A DNA stretch of 64,000 bases from Muriicola jejuensis (GTDB lineage: Bacteria > Bacteroidota > Bacteroidia > Flavobacteriales > Flavobacteriaceae). Both the position numbers and the translations under genes were made by a program. The stretch's first letter is position 1. The number at the start of each line of letters is the position of its first letter. Of this stretch, positions 8,422-17,077 are shown piece by piece. Below the pieces are notes generated by a model, which had not been told where the DNA came from, made no database searches, and saw only the letters and a list, made by a program, of their open reading frames with translations. Location: contig NZ_JAABOP010000001.1 in the NCBI RefSeq assembly GCF_010671595.1, positions 620,001 to 684,000 on the forward strand, given 5' to 3'.

Positions 8422-8979
8422 CTACCCCAAAAACCCTATATCATCAATTTCCATTACGGAATGATCACCCTGAAGATTTCTTGCACTGCTAAATTTCCAC
8501 TCTTCCGGATGTACTACAAATCCTGAACGAATCGGATTTTTATGAATATAATCCAATTTTTGTTTGATCACTTTGGCACTCCACAGTTCTACAGGTTTGT
8601 TATGATGTTGCCAAAGCTGGTAATTTTTGACATTCTTTTTTTTCGAAGCTGCGTTCCCGAACATTTCTAACAACCATTCTCTTCTACTTTCCCGAAAATT
8701 TTCCCGTATGGCAGTAACGATTCTTTTTGAAGTATACTTCTTGAAATCCCGGAGTAATGAGGCTGGATCTCCATTGAAAGACCGAAAGATAAAATGGACA
8801 TGATTAGGCATAAAGCAATAGGCAAAAAGTTCCATTCCCTTTTCCTTCCGGCAGTATGTGATTGCCTCTGCCAGTATCTGAAAATAAGGTTGTCTTGTAA
8901 AGACATCTATCCAATACACAGTGGCAAAGGAAACGAAATAAGCTGCCTTTGGGTTGTGAAATTTGTAGTTGCGGCTCAT
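8422..8979 (-). CDS. REP-associated tyrosine transposase (RAYT, IS200/Y1_Tnp family)
   Basis: A 185-residue Y1-type HUH nuclease: HVH at 60-62 inside 'AYCFMPNHVHFIF' and catalytic Tyr144 in 'KLDYIHKNPIRSGFV', the typical RAYT signature. It is single-copy in this window and has no IS605 orfB partner. Flanking REP-like palindromes on both sides support a domesticated RAYT rather than a mobile IS200. These enzymes cut single-stranded REP hairpins at a short 5' tetranucleotide. Confidence 0.92.
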   Translation of the reverse strand: MSRNYKFHNPKAAYFVSFATVYWIDVFTRQPYFQILAEAITYCRKEKGMELFAYCFMPNHVHFIFRSFNGDPASLLRDFKKYTSKRIVTAIRENFRESRREWLLEMFGNAASKKKNVKNYQLWQHHNKPVELWSAKVIKQKLDYIHKNPIRSGFVVHPEEWKFSSARNLQGDHSVMEIDDIGFLG

Positions 8980-9032
8980 CTTGAAAAGATAAACCGATTG
9001 ACTGCAAATCGTTTACCATTCGATAAGGAAAA

Positions 9033-9060
9033 TACCACAAGTCACAGACTTGCGATTACC
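9033..9060. repeat. REP-like palindrome 5' of the RAYT gene
   Basis: On the minus strand this reads GGTAATCGCA-AGTCTGTGACT-TGTGGTA, with a 6-bp perfect stem (CAAGTC at 9038-9043 with GACTTG at 9047-9052). It shares the GGTA border, AGTCTG/GACT core and GYGGTA end with the 8385-8416 element. Together they bracket the transposase gene. Confidence 0.6.
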
Positions 9061-9062
9061 CG

Positions 9063-11204
9063 TCATTTTTGCATCAGACTCAGCGCAAACCCGCCACCGG
9101 GTGCCAGTTTCACCTCAACGCGGTCTTCTGAGGTCACGTCCATGGAGGTGATCTCATAGGCCTCGGGATTGTCATCCCAGTGGGCATCCGGCGCATCCTT
9201 GTAAAGTACAGCTTTGTATGTTTTGCCAGGGTCGAGGAAATCGAGCCGAACAGTTTCTGTCCTTCCCTCCTCATCAGTGATTCCACCGACGAACCAGTTG
9301 CCTGTGCCCCTTTCCTTGCGGGCGATGGTTACGAACTGGCCCACTTCCCCGTCAAGGACATGGCTTTCGCTCCAGTCGACCCCCACATCCCGTATAAACT
9401 GCAAAGCAGGGTGCGGTTTCCCGTTCTCCGTGTAGTGTTCCGGCAGGTCGGCCAGCATCTGGATAGGGCTGTATATGACGACATACAACGCCAGCTGGTG
9501 TGCCAGGGTAGTACTCACCTGATTATCCGGTTTGTACTCGTCAAACTTGATATTAAAAATCCCGGGGGTGAAATCTATGGGTCCTGACAACATCCTGGTA
9601 AAGGCCACGGTGGGCAAATGGTCCGGGGGATTTCCCCCATCAGCAGACCAGGCGTTGAATTCTTGTCCCCTCAGCCCTTCCCTAGCGATGGCATTGGGAT
9701 AGGTGCGTCGCTTCCCGGTATCCTTTATAGGTTCGTGGGCGTTGATGGCGATCTTCCACTTCGCAGCGGTTTCGAGGACTTTGTGGTAGTGCTCTACCAT
9801 CCATTGGCCATGGTGGTATTCCCCTTTGGGAATGATCTTGCCTACATACCCTGTTTTAACACTATTCATCCCGTTGTCCTTCATGAACTTGTAGGCTACG
9901 GGCATTTGTTTTTCGTAGGTGAGAGGGGCTGCAGAAGTTTCGTGGTGCATGATCACCTCCACCCCTTTTTCACGGGCATAGGCCATGACCTTGTCAAAAT
10001 CGTAATCCGCATAAGGCGTCATGAAATCGAACACCCCTTCCCGGTCGTCTGTATTGATCCATTTGTCCCAGCCGGTATTCCAGCCTTCTACCAAAAGGCC
10101 CTTGATCCCGTTCTCGGCGGCAAAATCTATATACCTCATCGCATTCTCAGTGGTCGCCCCGTGGTTGGGTTTGACCTCTCCGCTTTTCGTAAAGGTATTC
10201 ATGCTCTGGCTCCCTTCCATGTCCCAGGTGGATTTTCCCAGGTGCATCTCCCACCAGATCCCCACGTATTTCATGGGGGTAAAATAGCTCACATCCCCAA
10301 TCGCATTGGGGTCATTGAGGTTAAGGACGAGTCCGGATTCGATCAGGTCCCCGGCCCTGTCTGCGATCTGAATCGTCCTCCAGGGGGTGTTGAAGGGAGC
10401 TGAGATCACCGCCTTTCCCCCGGTCCTCTCGGATCCCACCAGTTCGCTCACCATACGGTTGTTTGAAGGATCCACTTTCAGGGTCATCCCGGCATAATCG
10501 GTAAGGTCTGCTTCGTGAAAACTCAGGTAGACCCCTTCGGCCGTCTTCATGGTTACGGGGGTGTTGACGGCATTCTCAGGGATGTAAGTCGCCTTCAGGT
10601 TGGGGTCGTTTCTTTTGGAGATCGCATCTATCCCGGAGAAGTTCGTCTCGTTGTAGAGGTGTTCGTAAATATCCCAGTCGCCCGGCTGCCACCACACCCG
10701 GTGGTCCCCGGTTAGGTTGAACTCGGTATTCTCGTCCGTGATCAGAATCTCTTCCATACCGGGTTGTTCAGGGAACTCGTACCGGAATCCTATCCCATCG
10801 TCGAAGGCCCGGAAAACGATATCCCATTTGCGGTTGGGAGCTTTGGTCTCTTCCAGGGCGATGCGCATCTCGTTGTAAAGATTGCGTACGCTGTCCTGTT
10901 CCCCCCAGGGCATGGGCCAGGTCTCGTCCTTGGTGTTAAAGCTGATCTCACTGATCTTCAGACCGTCCCTGAGGGAAGGCATCTCCTTGAAATCAAAACC
11001 CATGGTCGAAGGAAGGATTACGGGGCTTCCTTTATAAAAGACCTCATATTGCGGGATTCCTTCGCTCGTAAGACCAAAGGCGATCCTGATCTCCTCATTC
11101 GGGGATTCCAACACCGCATCAGGAAGGTTGGAACAACCGGACAGGATAATAACCAGGGTGGTTAAAAGAATGGTAATAGGGCGACTGATCAATGGTGATC
11201 TCAT
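9063..11204 (-). CDS. GH97 family alpha-glucosidase, lipoprotein
   Basis: A 713-residue glycoside hydrolase family 97 enzyme with a lipoprotein signal (LVIILSGC, Cys at ~24). An N-terminal beta-sandwich (~30-290) precedes a catalytic (beta/alpha)8 barrel with 'LLVEGWNTGWDKW', 'VIMHHETSAAPLTYE', 'NAHEPIKDTGKRRTYPN' and 'NAWSADGGNPPDH'. Glu in HHETS and AHEP, where retaining members use Asp, fits the inverting SusB type that releases glucose from alpha-glucans. Likely faces the periplasm or outer-membrane inner leaflet. It lies at the end of a run of minus-strand carbohydrate genes; no SusC/SusD pair is nearby. Confidence 0.93.
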   Translation of the reverse strand: MRSPLISRPITILLTTLVIILSGCSNLPDAVLESPNEEIRIAFGLTSEGIPQYEVFYKGSPVILPSTMGFDFKEMPSLRDGLKISEISFNTKDETWPMPWGEQDSVRNLYNEMRIALEETKAPNRKWDIVFRAFDDGIGFRYEFPEQPGMEEILITDENTEFNLTGDHRVWWQPGDWDIYEHLYNETNFSGIDAISKRNDPNLKATYIPENAVNTPVTMKTAEGVYLSFHEADLTDYAGMTLKVDPSNNRMVSELVGSERTGGKAVISAPFNTPWRTIQIADRAGDLIESGLVLNLNDPNAIGDVSYFTPMKYVGIWWEMHLGKSTWDMEGSQSMNTFTKSGEVKPNHGATTENAMRYIDFAAENGIKGLLVEGWNTGWDKWINTDDREGVFDFMTPYADYDFDKVMAYAREKGVEVIMHHETSAAPLTYEKQMPVAYKFMKDNGMNSVKTGYVGKIIPKGEYHHGQWMVEHYHKVLETAAKWKIAINAHEPIKDTGKRRTYPNAIAREGLRGQEFNAWSADGGNPPDHLPTVAFTRMLSGPIDFTPGIFNIKFDEYKPDNQVSTTLAHQLALYVVIYSPIQMLADLPEHYTENGKPHPALQFIRDVGVDWSESHVLDGEVGQFVTIARKERGTGNWFVGGITDEEGRTETVRLDFLDPGKTYKAVLYKDAPDAHWDDNPEAYEITSMDVTSEDRVEVKLAPGGGFALSLMQK

Positions 11205-11288
11205 TTCTACAAGCTTTTTAAGTGAATGTTCCTAAAGATAAAAAAGTAAAGGGAAAAGGGCGAATGAACTTCGGACAGCGGCCTGAAT

Positions 11289-13685
11289 TTACGAGGGGTC
11301 AAAGCTTACCTGCAACTCCAGCTCCGTTTCCGTTGTCCTAAATTCATAGAAACCTTCCACGGGCACGGCCTCTTCCTTGCCCACCATGACCATAAATCCT
11401 TTTTGATCGCTTTCGTCCCTTATTCTGAGTAGGATTTCCCACCCGGGCCGGTCCTGTTCTACCCGAATTTTGTAGCCATTGGACGTGGTTTCGTAAAAAA
11501 CAGACAGGGCGTTGTCTGCGATGACCACGTTCTCCAGTGAAGCACTGGGCCAAGTTTGGGGGAATTGAGGAGTGACCACGACCTGCTTTTTTGAAGCCCT
11601 GGGCTGTATTCCGAAAAACTGCTGAACGATAGGGATGGCGAAACTGTAGATATTCCAGGCCTGGGTGATCATGCCGTAATCCGGGGACACCTCGTACATA
11701 CTGCCTGGCAGGGCATAGCTAAAGGTACGGGCCATTCGCTGCAGGTAATTCAGGGCCTGGTCAGGCCTGCCATAGTTGTTCTCTGCCACGGCCTGCACTC
11801 CCGTGGGCAGGGTCATCACAGCCCCCGTATAGGAAAATACCTTTGACCCTTTAAAGGAGCCTTCGTCTGAGCCGGCCGACTCGTCCCGGTCTATCCCAGT
11901 AACAAATACACCAAAAGGATTCACAAAGGTTTCGGCGGTTTCCAGGGCCCTTAGCGCCTTGTCAGGATCAGCGATCCCCATTTCCATGGGGGTATTCACC
12001 ACCCAGTTGTGATGGAGGACAAAGGGCCTTGGGGTGGCAGAAGGATTAGCCAAAATGGACTTTTTGGTGGCCTTGAGTTCTTCTACGGCCCAGGGTTTGT
12101 TCAGGGTATCGGCCCGGACGATGGCATCCTCTATAAGGTGAAGTGCTTGCTGGTCCGTTCCGATGAAATCGGCATAGGAATTGAATTCCTCTGACCAAAA
12201 TTTTCTGTTGATGTCCTCCCTCAATTGATCGGCTTTAGCCTGATACTGCGCTGCGAGCTGCACTTCTCCCAATTCAGAGGCCATGGCCGAAGCATCTGCA
12301 AAGGCACGCTGGGTGTATGCCGCCACGTCTATCATTTCGCTGTCGAGCCCGTGGATCTCCATCATCCCGAACCCGTCAGGAAACCCATTTCCGTCCAAGT
12401 CCTTTTCCGACATCAGCCAGTTTAATCCCTTTTTGACCGTGGGAAAATAACGTTCCAGGAATGCCCTGTCCCCATTCCATTGGTATACCTCCCAGATCAG
12501 AGAAGCGAACTGCGGGGTTTCGTTTATATTCCCCTCGTTGAATACGGCTCCGTTCGTAGACACTTCATGAACGATGCGCCCGTTTCCGTTGGTCACTTCG
12601 GACAGGCTGTCGAGAAGGGCGATCGTATTGTAAACCGCCTCAGTCTGACCTACGGCCATATAACCCTTAAGGGCATATTCACTATCCACCCCAAACCACC
12701 AGGGGTAGTCCGGTATCCCTGCGGTAATTCCGCTGCCGATCTCAGGAACGGTCCGCACCAGCCAGTCGCAATTGTATTTCAGCCATTCAAAGGTTCGCTG
12801 CAAAGCGGAGTCGGGGATGGTGAGTCTGGATCGACCGGCCAATGCCTCATATCTCGTCTTTTTAGCCTTTAGTAGGGAGACCGCATCGGTTTTAATGGAG
12901 GTATAGGTCGATAAGGCGTCTTCCTCGGAGGTGTAGGAGCCTGCCAAAGTAAAGGTAAGGGTCCTTGTCTCGCGAGGGTCTAGATTCAGGGAATACGACA
13001 ATGTGCCCGAAACACCCTTTCCGCGGTATGGGGTTTCTGCCTCGGTATGGGAACTCGATTTCAGGTCGGCCCCAAAGACCAGGTACCACGGATTTTCCTC
13101 GTCCTTTGCAACCCAGGTATCCCGGTCCTCATCGAATGAGATCCGGTCCTGACCATCTACCATGTTCGTCCTTTCACCCAGCCAGGTAGGCCGCAGGTCG
13201 GCATGACCCGTAAAGGAGACTTCCAAGTTTTTTTTGACGCCCGTTTCATTGGTGAGCACCAACTGCACGAGCATCCCTTCCTTTCCATCCGGGACGAATT
13301 GCCAGCGATCTGCCCGTATCCCCACCTCCTCAAATACAAAGGTATGGCGGTTGGCCATGGGGTAGTTGGTAAATGAACTTGCTTTATTTAGCATCAGTGG
13401 GGTCTCCCCGACGGTCAATTGGATATCAAAACCATCGAGTAGTTTGACAGGATGGTCCCACAACCCTCCCATCTCTCCTGTGATATGCCATCCCAGTTCC
13501 GGGAAGCTCCCATCCTGGTGGCCGACCAAATACACACGGTCTCCTGCGGTCACAAAAGGGGATTTCAGGTATTCTGCCTTGCCTATGATCGAAGGACTGT
13601 CCTTTAACACTTCTCCAAAAGAAACGGGTACCGGGGAGGAACACCCAAATAAGATGAAGGCCGTGAAAAGCAAAACCTTTTTCAT
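11289..13685 (-). CDS. Six-hairpin glycosidase (glycogen-debranching/GH15-like), lipoprotein
   Basis: About 798 residues from the ATG at 13685, which gives a clean lipoprotein signal 'MKKVLLFTAFILFGC'; an upstream in-frame ATG at 13733 is less likely. Residues ~30-260 form a beta-rich N-terminal domain. Residues ~280-720 contain the (alpha/alpha)6 barrel typical of amylo-alpha-1,6-glucosidase C-terminal domains ('GIPDYPWWFGVDSEYALKG', 'EVSTNGAVFNEGNINETPQF', 'HHNWVVNTPMEMG'). A short beta domain ends the protein. Probably trims alpha-glucans together with the GH97 enzyme 84 bp downstream. Exact bond specificity is not certain. Confidence 0.8.
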   Translation of the reverse strand: MKKVLLFTAFILFGCSSPVPVSFGEVLKDSPSIIGKAEYLKSPFVTAGDRVYLVGHQDGSFPELGWHITGEMGGLWDHPVKLLDGFDIQLTVGETPLMLNKASSFTNYPMANRHTFVFEEVGIRADRWQFVPDGKEGMLVQLVLTNETGVKKNLEVSFTGHADLRPTWLGERTNMVDGQDRISFDEDRDTWVAKDEENPWYLVFGADLKSSSHTEAETPYRGKGVSGTLSYSLNLDPRETRTLTFTLAGSYTSEEDALSTYTSIKTDAVSLLKAKKTRYEALAGRSRLTIPDSALQRTFEWLKYNCDWLVRTVPEIGSGITAGIPDYPWWFGVDSEYALKGYMAVGQTEAVYNTIALLDSLSEVTNGNGRIVHEVSTNGAVFNEGNINETPQFASLIWEVYQWNGDRAFLERYFPTVKKGLNWLMSEKDLDGNGFPDGFGMMEIHGLDSEMIDVAAYTQRAFADASAMASELGEVQLAAQYQAKADQLREDINRKFWSEEFNSYADFIGTDQQALHLIEDAIVRADTLNKPWAVEELKATKKSILANPSATPRPFVLHHNWVVNTPMEMGIADPDKALRALETAETFVNPFGVFVTGIDRDESAGSDEGSFKGSKVFSYTGAVMTLPTGVQAVAENNYGRPDQALNYLQRMARTFSYALPGSMYEVSPDYGMITQAWNIYSFAIPIVQQFFGIQPRASKKQVVVTPQFPQTWPSASLENVVIADNALSVFYETTSNGYKIRVEQDRPGWEILLRIRDESDQKGFMVMVGKEEAVPVEGFYEFRTTETELELQVSFDPS

Positions 13686-13770
13686 ATGGTCAGATCTATT
13701 GTAGTTGATTCTGGTTAAAGCCGATCGGAACAAGTCCTGTTCAGTTATATAAAAAGATCTTTAGTTCTTC

Positions 13771-14280
13771 TTATTTTAAACGCTGTCCTGTAGTGGCGAA
13801 AGAAAGGCCCTGTTGACCCGAAGTTGAGATCATGACAGCCTCAAAATGGGGTTCGGTAACTCCCGCTGCCGTCGCCCAGTCGAATAAGAAGTTCGCCCCT
13901 GTACCCCCTTCCCTGTCGTGTTCGTCTATTACGATCTCAATGGTCTCCATGGGAGCAATGAAGATCACATTCTTAAAGTACGTTCGGATCAGATTGCCAT
14001 GTGTGTCGAAATATTCGGCACTTGTCAGATAGACCGTATCCACGCGGTTCATGTTCCTCATGCTTACCGTCGCGGTGAGGTCGTGCGTTAGGTGCTCTGT
14101 CTGACTGTAGATCTGTGAGTACACTGATAAATAGGTGCTCCCCGTCACCAGTGAGTCTGCCTCAGGAAGGCGGATGGTTCTTTTTCCCCAGTTTACCGGG
14201 TCTACGGAACTGTATTCCTTCTGATCCTGACAAGACCAGAATACGAAAGCGATGAGCGATATCGAAAAGATGTATTTCAT
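13771..14280 (-). CDS. DUF3124 family lipoprotein
   Basis: A 169-residue protein with a lipoprotein signal (IAFVFWSC, Cys at ~17) and the DUF3124 pattern: 'YLSVYSQIYSQTEHLTHDLTATVSMRN', 'YFDTHGNLIRTYF' and 'GTGANFLFDWA'. DUF3124 proteins are small secreted proteins of unknown function found in many Gram-negatives. It lies 31 nt downstream of the DUF1080 gene and 85 nt ahead of the six-hairpin glycosidase, consistent with one transcript. Confidence 0.82.
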   Translation of the reverse strand: MKYIFSISLIAFVFWSCQDQKEYSSVDPVNWGKRTIRLPEADSLVTGSTYLSVYSQIYSQTEHLTHDLTATVSMRNMNRVDTVYLTSAEYFDTHGNLIRTYFKNVIFIAPMETIEIVIDEHDREGGTGANFLFDWATAAGVTEPHFEAVMISTSGQQGLSFATTGQRLK

Positions 14281-14311
14281 TTGAATAATCAGTGTTCCTA
14301 TTTAATAATGC

Positions 14312-15256
14312 CTATTGAACAGGAGTGGCGATCGTTATGTTTCGATACTCCACGGGACCGTGATCTCCCTGCAAAAAGATAGGTCCGGGTTCCCCTTCCC
14401 GGCTGTCCAGAGCTCCTCCGGTGATCCCCGGGATGATCTGACGGTGGATGATGGTCTTCCCGTTAGCCTCGATCGTAACGCGTCTTCCTACCAGTGTAAT
14501 ATCATATGACTGCCATTCCCCTGGTTTTTTCGCGACATTCTCATTGGGTGTCAGGAAGCCGTAAACACCTCCAAGGTAGACCGAAGAAGGATCCTTTCCA
14601 TAGCTGTCCTCAACCTGTACCTCGTAACGCCCACGAAGGTATACTCCTGAATTTGAATGTTCCGGGTAGCGGAATTCGATATGAAGTTTGAAGTCCATAT
14701 ACTTTTCTTCGGTCATAAGGTTACTGCCAGAAGCAGGACTTGAAAGTACTCCGTCCTTGACAAACCACTGATTCGGGCCGTTCCCCTGGGCTTTCCAGCC
14801 TTCGAGGCTGTTCTCTTTCAGCAATGCCTTGGGCTTCGACCATTTTTCCGGATCCGGATACAGTAATTTTGGCGCCCGTACACCCCTGAAAGCATGGGGC
14901 ATACCCGTATGATCCAGGAGAGTGCCTTCCATAGCATCTCCGTTGACGGTACCGGTAAACATCATATAGTGCGTGCCTATCCATTGAGGGGGAATACTAA
15001 AACTGACCAGGCTATCCCTGTAATGCACCTCGGAGATGGGCCTGGCACTTCCGGCGAAACTGACATAATGGCCAACCAGGGCTTCGGTCCCTGATTGTTT
15101 GACCTCGAGCCAGGAAGGCACCCACTGGTCCTCCAGTTGTACCTCGAGGTCCCAGTGGCCCACAACTTCAGGAGTTTGCTGAGCTAACAGATCTCCATGA
15201 GCGACCAAACAGAGAGATGCAAAAGATATCAGTTTAGAAATCAGAGGAAGTTTCAT
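14312..15256 (-). CDS. DUF1080 (3-keto-disaccharide hydrolase) protein with an extra N-terminal domain
   Basis: About 314 residues from the ATG at 15256, chosen because it leaves a normal signal peptide (MKLPLISKLISFASLCLVA). Residues ~22-125 form a beta-rich domain of unknown type. Residues ~135-312 are a DUF1080 / 3-keto-disaccharide hydrolase jelly roll ('GWKAQGNGPNQWFVKDGVL', 'SNSGVYLRGRYEVQV', 'GPIFLQGDHGPVEYRNI'). Such domains cleave 3-keto-glycosides or bind glycans. First gene of the minus-strand carbohydrate cluster. Confidence 0.85.
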   Translation of the reverse strand: MKLPLISKLISFASLCLVAHGDLLAQQTPEVVGHWDLEVQLEDQWVPSWLEVKQSGTEALVGHYVSFAGSARPISEVHYRDSLVSFSIPPQWIGTHYMMFTGTVNGDAMEGTLLDHTGMPHAFRGVRAPKLLYPDPEKWSKPKALLKENSLEGWKAQGNGPNQWFVKDGVLSSPASGSNLMTEEKYMDFKLHIEFRYPEHSNSGVYLRGRYEVQVEDSYGKDPSSVYLGGVYGFLTPNENVAKKPGEWQSYDITLVGRRVTIEANGKTIIHRQIIPGITGGALDSREGEPGPIFLQGDHGPVEYRNITIATPVQ

Positions 15257-15638
15257 AGTGTTCAATTTTAGGATCAATAGCTAAAGATAGAAAATATTAT
15301 GCCTTTCAAGGTAGGGTATGGTGACCCTTTCCGATTCTTCTCACCGAATGCAGGTGCACATTGAATGCTTTAGTGATTGACCTTTCATCAAGACCTTTTT
15401 TTTAAAGGTATTCACCTCTCTCTATGAATGGGATCTAGGATGATGGCAGAATTTGAAAATAAATATTCAACATATTGTTTATCAAGTATTTAGAACTTGT
15501 GTAACCCAGGTTACACTGGTAGCATCCTATGACATTCGTCAGGAATTTACCTGTTTCTTGCCTTTACATTTGTGCCAATATATAACAGCGATCACCTCAT
15601 TAATTCAACAAAAATCGGATCGCAAAAGACTATTCACT
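15257..15638. other. Divergent promoter region, carbohydrate cluster / FadL porin
   Basis: About 380 bp between divergent genes. It carries a TAnnTTTG candidate for the porin gene (15565-15572). An open frame continues upstream of the porin start to 15453, but the signal peptide lies at the ATG at 15639. No RNA gene seen. Confidence 0.4.
15565..15572 (+). promoter_or_regulatory. Candidate -7 box (TACATTTG) of the FadL-type gene
   Basis: A full match to the Bacteroidota TAnnTTTG -7 consensus, 67 bp upstream of the ATG at 15639. No good -33 TTTG is visible at the usual spacing, so this is a weak prediction. Confidence 0.35.
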
Positions 15639-16949
15639 ATGAGAAACTATCTGGTTACCTTCGGAATGAGCCTGCTGGCCACAGTGGCCTTTTCACAGGC
15701 CGGACATATTATGCAGGGAGTGGGTTCCGTCAATATGTCCATGGGCGGAGCAGCCACTGCACAACCCCTCGACATCTCCGGGGCACTGCAATGGAACCCC
15801 GCTTCGATCTCCGTATTTGATGAAAATCAATTGAAGTTAGACATTGGGTTGTTTTTTTCTTCTCCGGAGCTCAGCTCTACTGTCCCTGAATTTGACAGCA
15901 ATGGTCAGCCCACAGGGAATTTCTTCAGCGGGACCACAGCCGACGATCGCGGAGTATCCATTCTTCCTTCCCTGGCCTATGTATGGACCTATCCCGATAG
16001 CAAACACACACTTGGGATCTCTGCCTTTGGGATCAGTGGATTTGGTGTGACCTTCCCGGAGAGTGGTACCAACCCCATCAATATGCCACAGAATATGGGA
16101 GGATTTGGTAGGGTAGAATCCGATTACAGCCTGCTGCAGGTTGGACTCACCTGGGCCTATGAAGTGTCGGATGTGTTCTCCATAGGGATCGAGCCTACCT
16201 TTAACTTTGCAACCCTAGAATTGATCCCAAACCCCACAGCCAACCCCACCGGAGCAGGTTATCCCAATGCGGATAAGGCCACCGCGATTGGCTTCGGAGC
16301 CCAGTTTGGCCTGTTCTATCAGAGTCCTTCCGGTTTCAAGGCAGGTGCTTCCTATAAAACCAAACAGGTATTTGGTGATTTCAGTCTGGATAATACCTAT
16401 CTGGACAACAGCACCTCTACCAATGACTTTAAGATTAATTATCCCGCTATTTACTCCCTCGGACTGGGGTATTCCCTGGGTAATGTAGACCTGGCCCTGG
16501 ACTACCGGCTAGTAGACTATGAGAATACAGAAGGTTTTGCAGAATCTGGCTGGACTCCCACGTTCTCAGTCGCCGGGTTCGGCTGGGAGAACATTAATAT
16601 CATATCCGCAGGGATTCAGTATAAGGGAGTGAATAAATTACCCCTTCGCCTGGGTTATACCTACAGTTCAAACCCCATCAACAGTGATCTCGCATTCTTC
16701 AGCGTACCTGCCACGGCCATCATCAAGAATGCGTTCCAGTTTGGGTTGAGCTATGAGTTCAGCGACCGTTTCTCCCTGGATGCCGTTTATCACTATGGTT
16801 CGAGCGGGGATGCCACCTCAGGGCCCCTCCTGAATCCACAGTTCATCCAGAATTCCCCTCCCTACGGGGCCATCCCTCAAAGTGAGGTCGCCTACGATAT
16901 GACGACTTCGATGTTCATGATGGGTGCCAGTTATTCCTTTGGGAAATAA
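15639..16949 (+). CDS. OmpP1/FadL/TodX family outer-membrane transporter
   Basis: 436 residues from the ATG at 15639 (signal peptide 'MRNYLVTFGMSLLATVAFSQ'). The mature start 'AGHIMQGVGSVNMSMGGAATAQPLDISGALQWNPAS' is the FadL-type hatch with conserved G..N..G.A.A and NPA motifs, followed by a 14-strand-like barrel ending 'FMMGASYSFGK'. It imports hydrophobic compounds such as fatty acids or aromatics across the outer membrane. It stands alone and ends in a strong terminator. Confidence 0.92.
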   Translation: MRNYLVTFGMSLLATVAFSQAGHIMQGVGSVNMSMGGAATAQPLDISGALQWNPASISVFDENQLKLDIGLFFSSPELSSTVPEFDSNGQPTGNFFSGTTADDRGVSILPSLAYVWTYPDSKHTLGISAFGISGFGVTFPESGTNPINMPQNMGGFGRVESDYSLLQVGLTWAYEVSDVFSIGIEPTFNFATLELIPNPTANPTGAGYPNADKATAIGFGAQFGLFYQSPSGFKAGASYKTKQVFGDFSLDNTYLDNSTSTNDFKINYPAIYSLGLGYSLGNVDLALDYRLVDYENTEGFAESGWTPTFSVAGFGWENINIISAGIQYKGVNKLPLRLGYTYSSNPINSDLAFFSVPATAIIKNAFQFGLSYEFSDRFSLDAVYHYGSSGDATSGPLLNPQFIQNSPPYGAIPQSEVAYDMTTSMFMMGASYSFGK

Positions 16950-16982
16950 AACCATGGGCAGTAGATCCCTCGAATAAGATGG

Positions 16983-17017
16983 AAAGCGATGTCCCGGCTC
17001 CGGGGCGTCGCTTTTTT
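16983..17017 (+). terminator. Rho-independent terminator of the FadL-type gene
   Basis: AAGCGATGTCCCGG / CCGGGGCGTCGCTT form a long GC-rich stem with a three-base loop, followed by TTTTTTT. It lies 34 bp after the porin stop codon. Confidence 0.85.
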
Positions 17018-17077
17018 TGAATTCAAAATGAAAGAAAATCGTAGCTTTAGGAAGCTTTCTCTAATCTGTTCGCGTCC

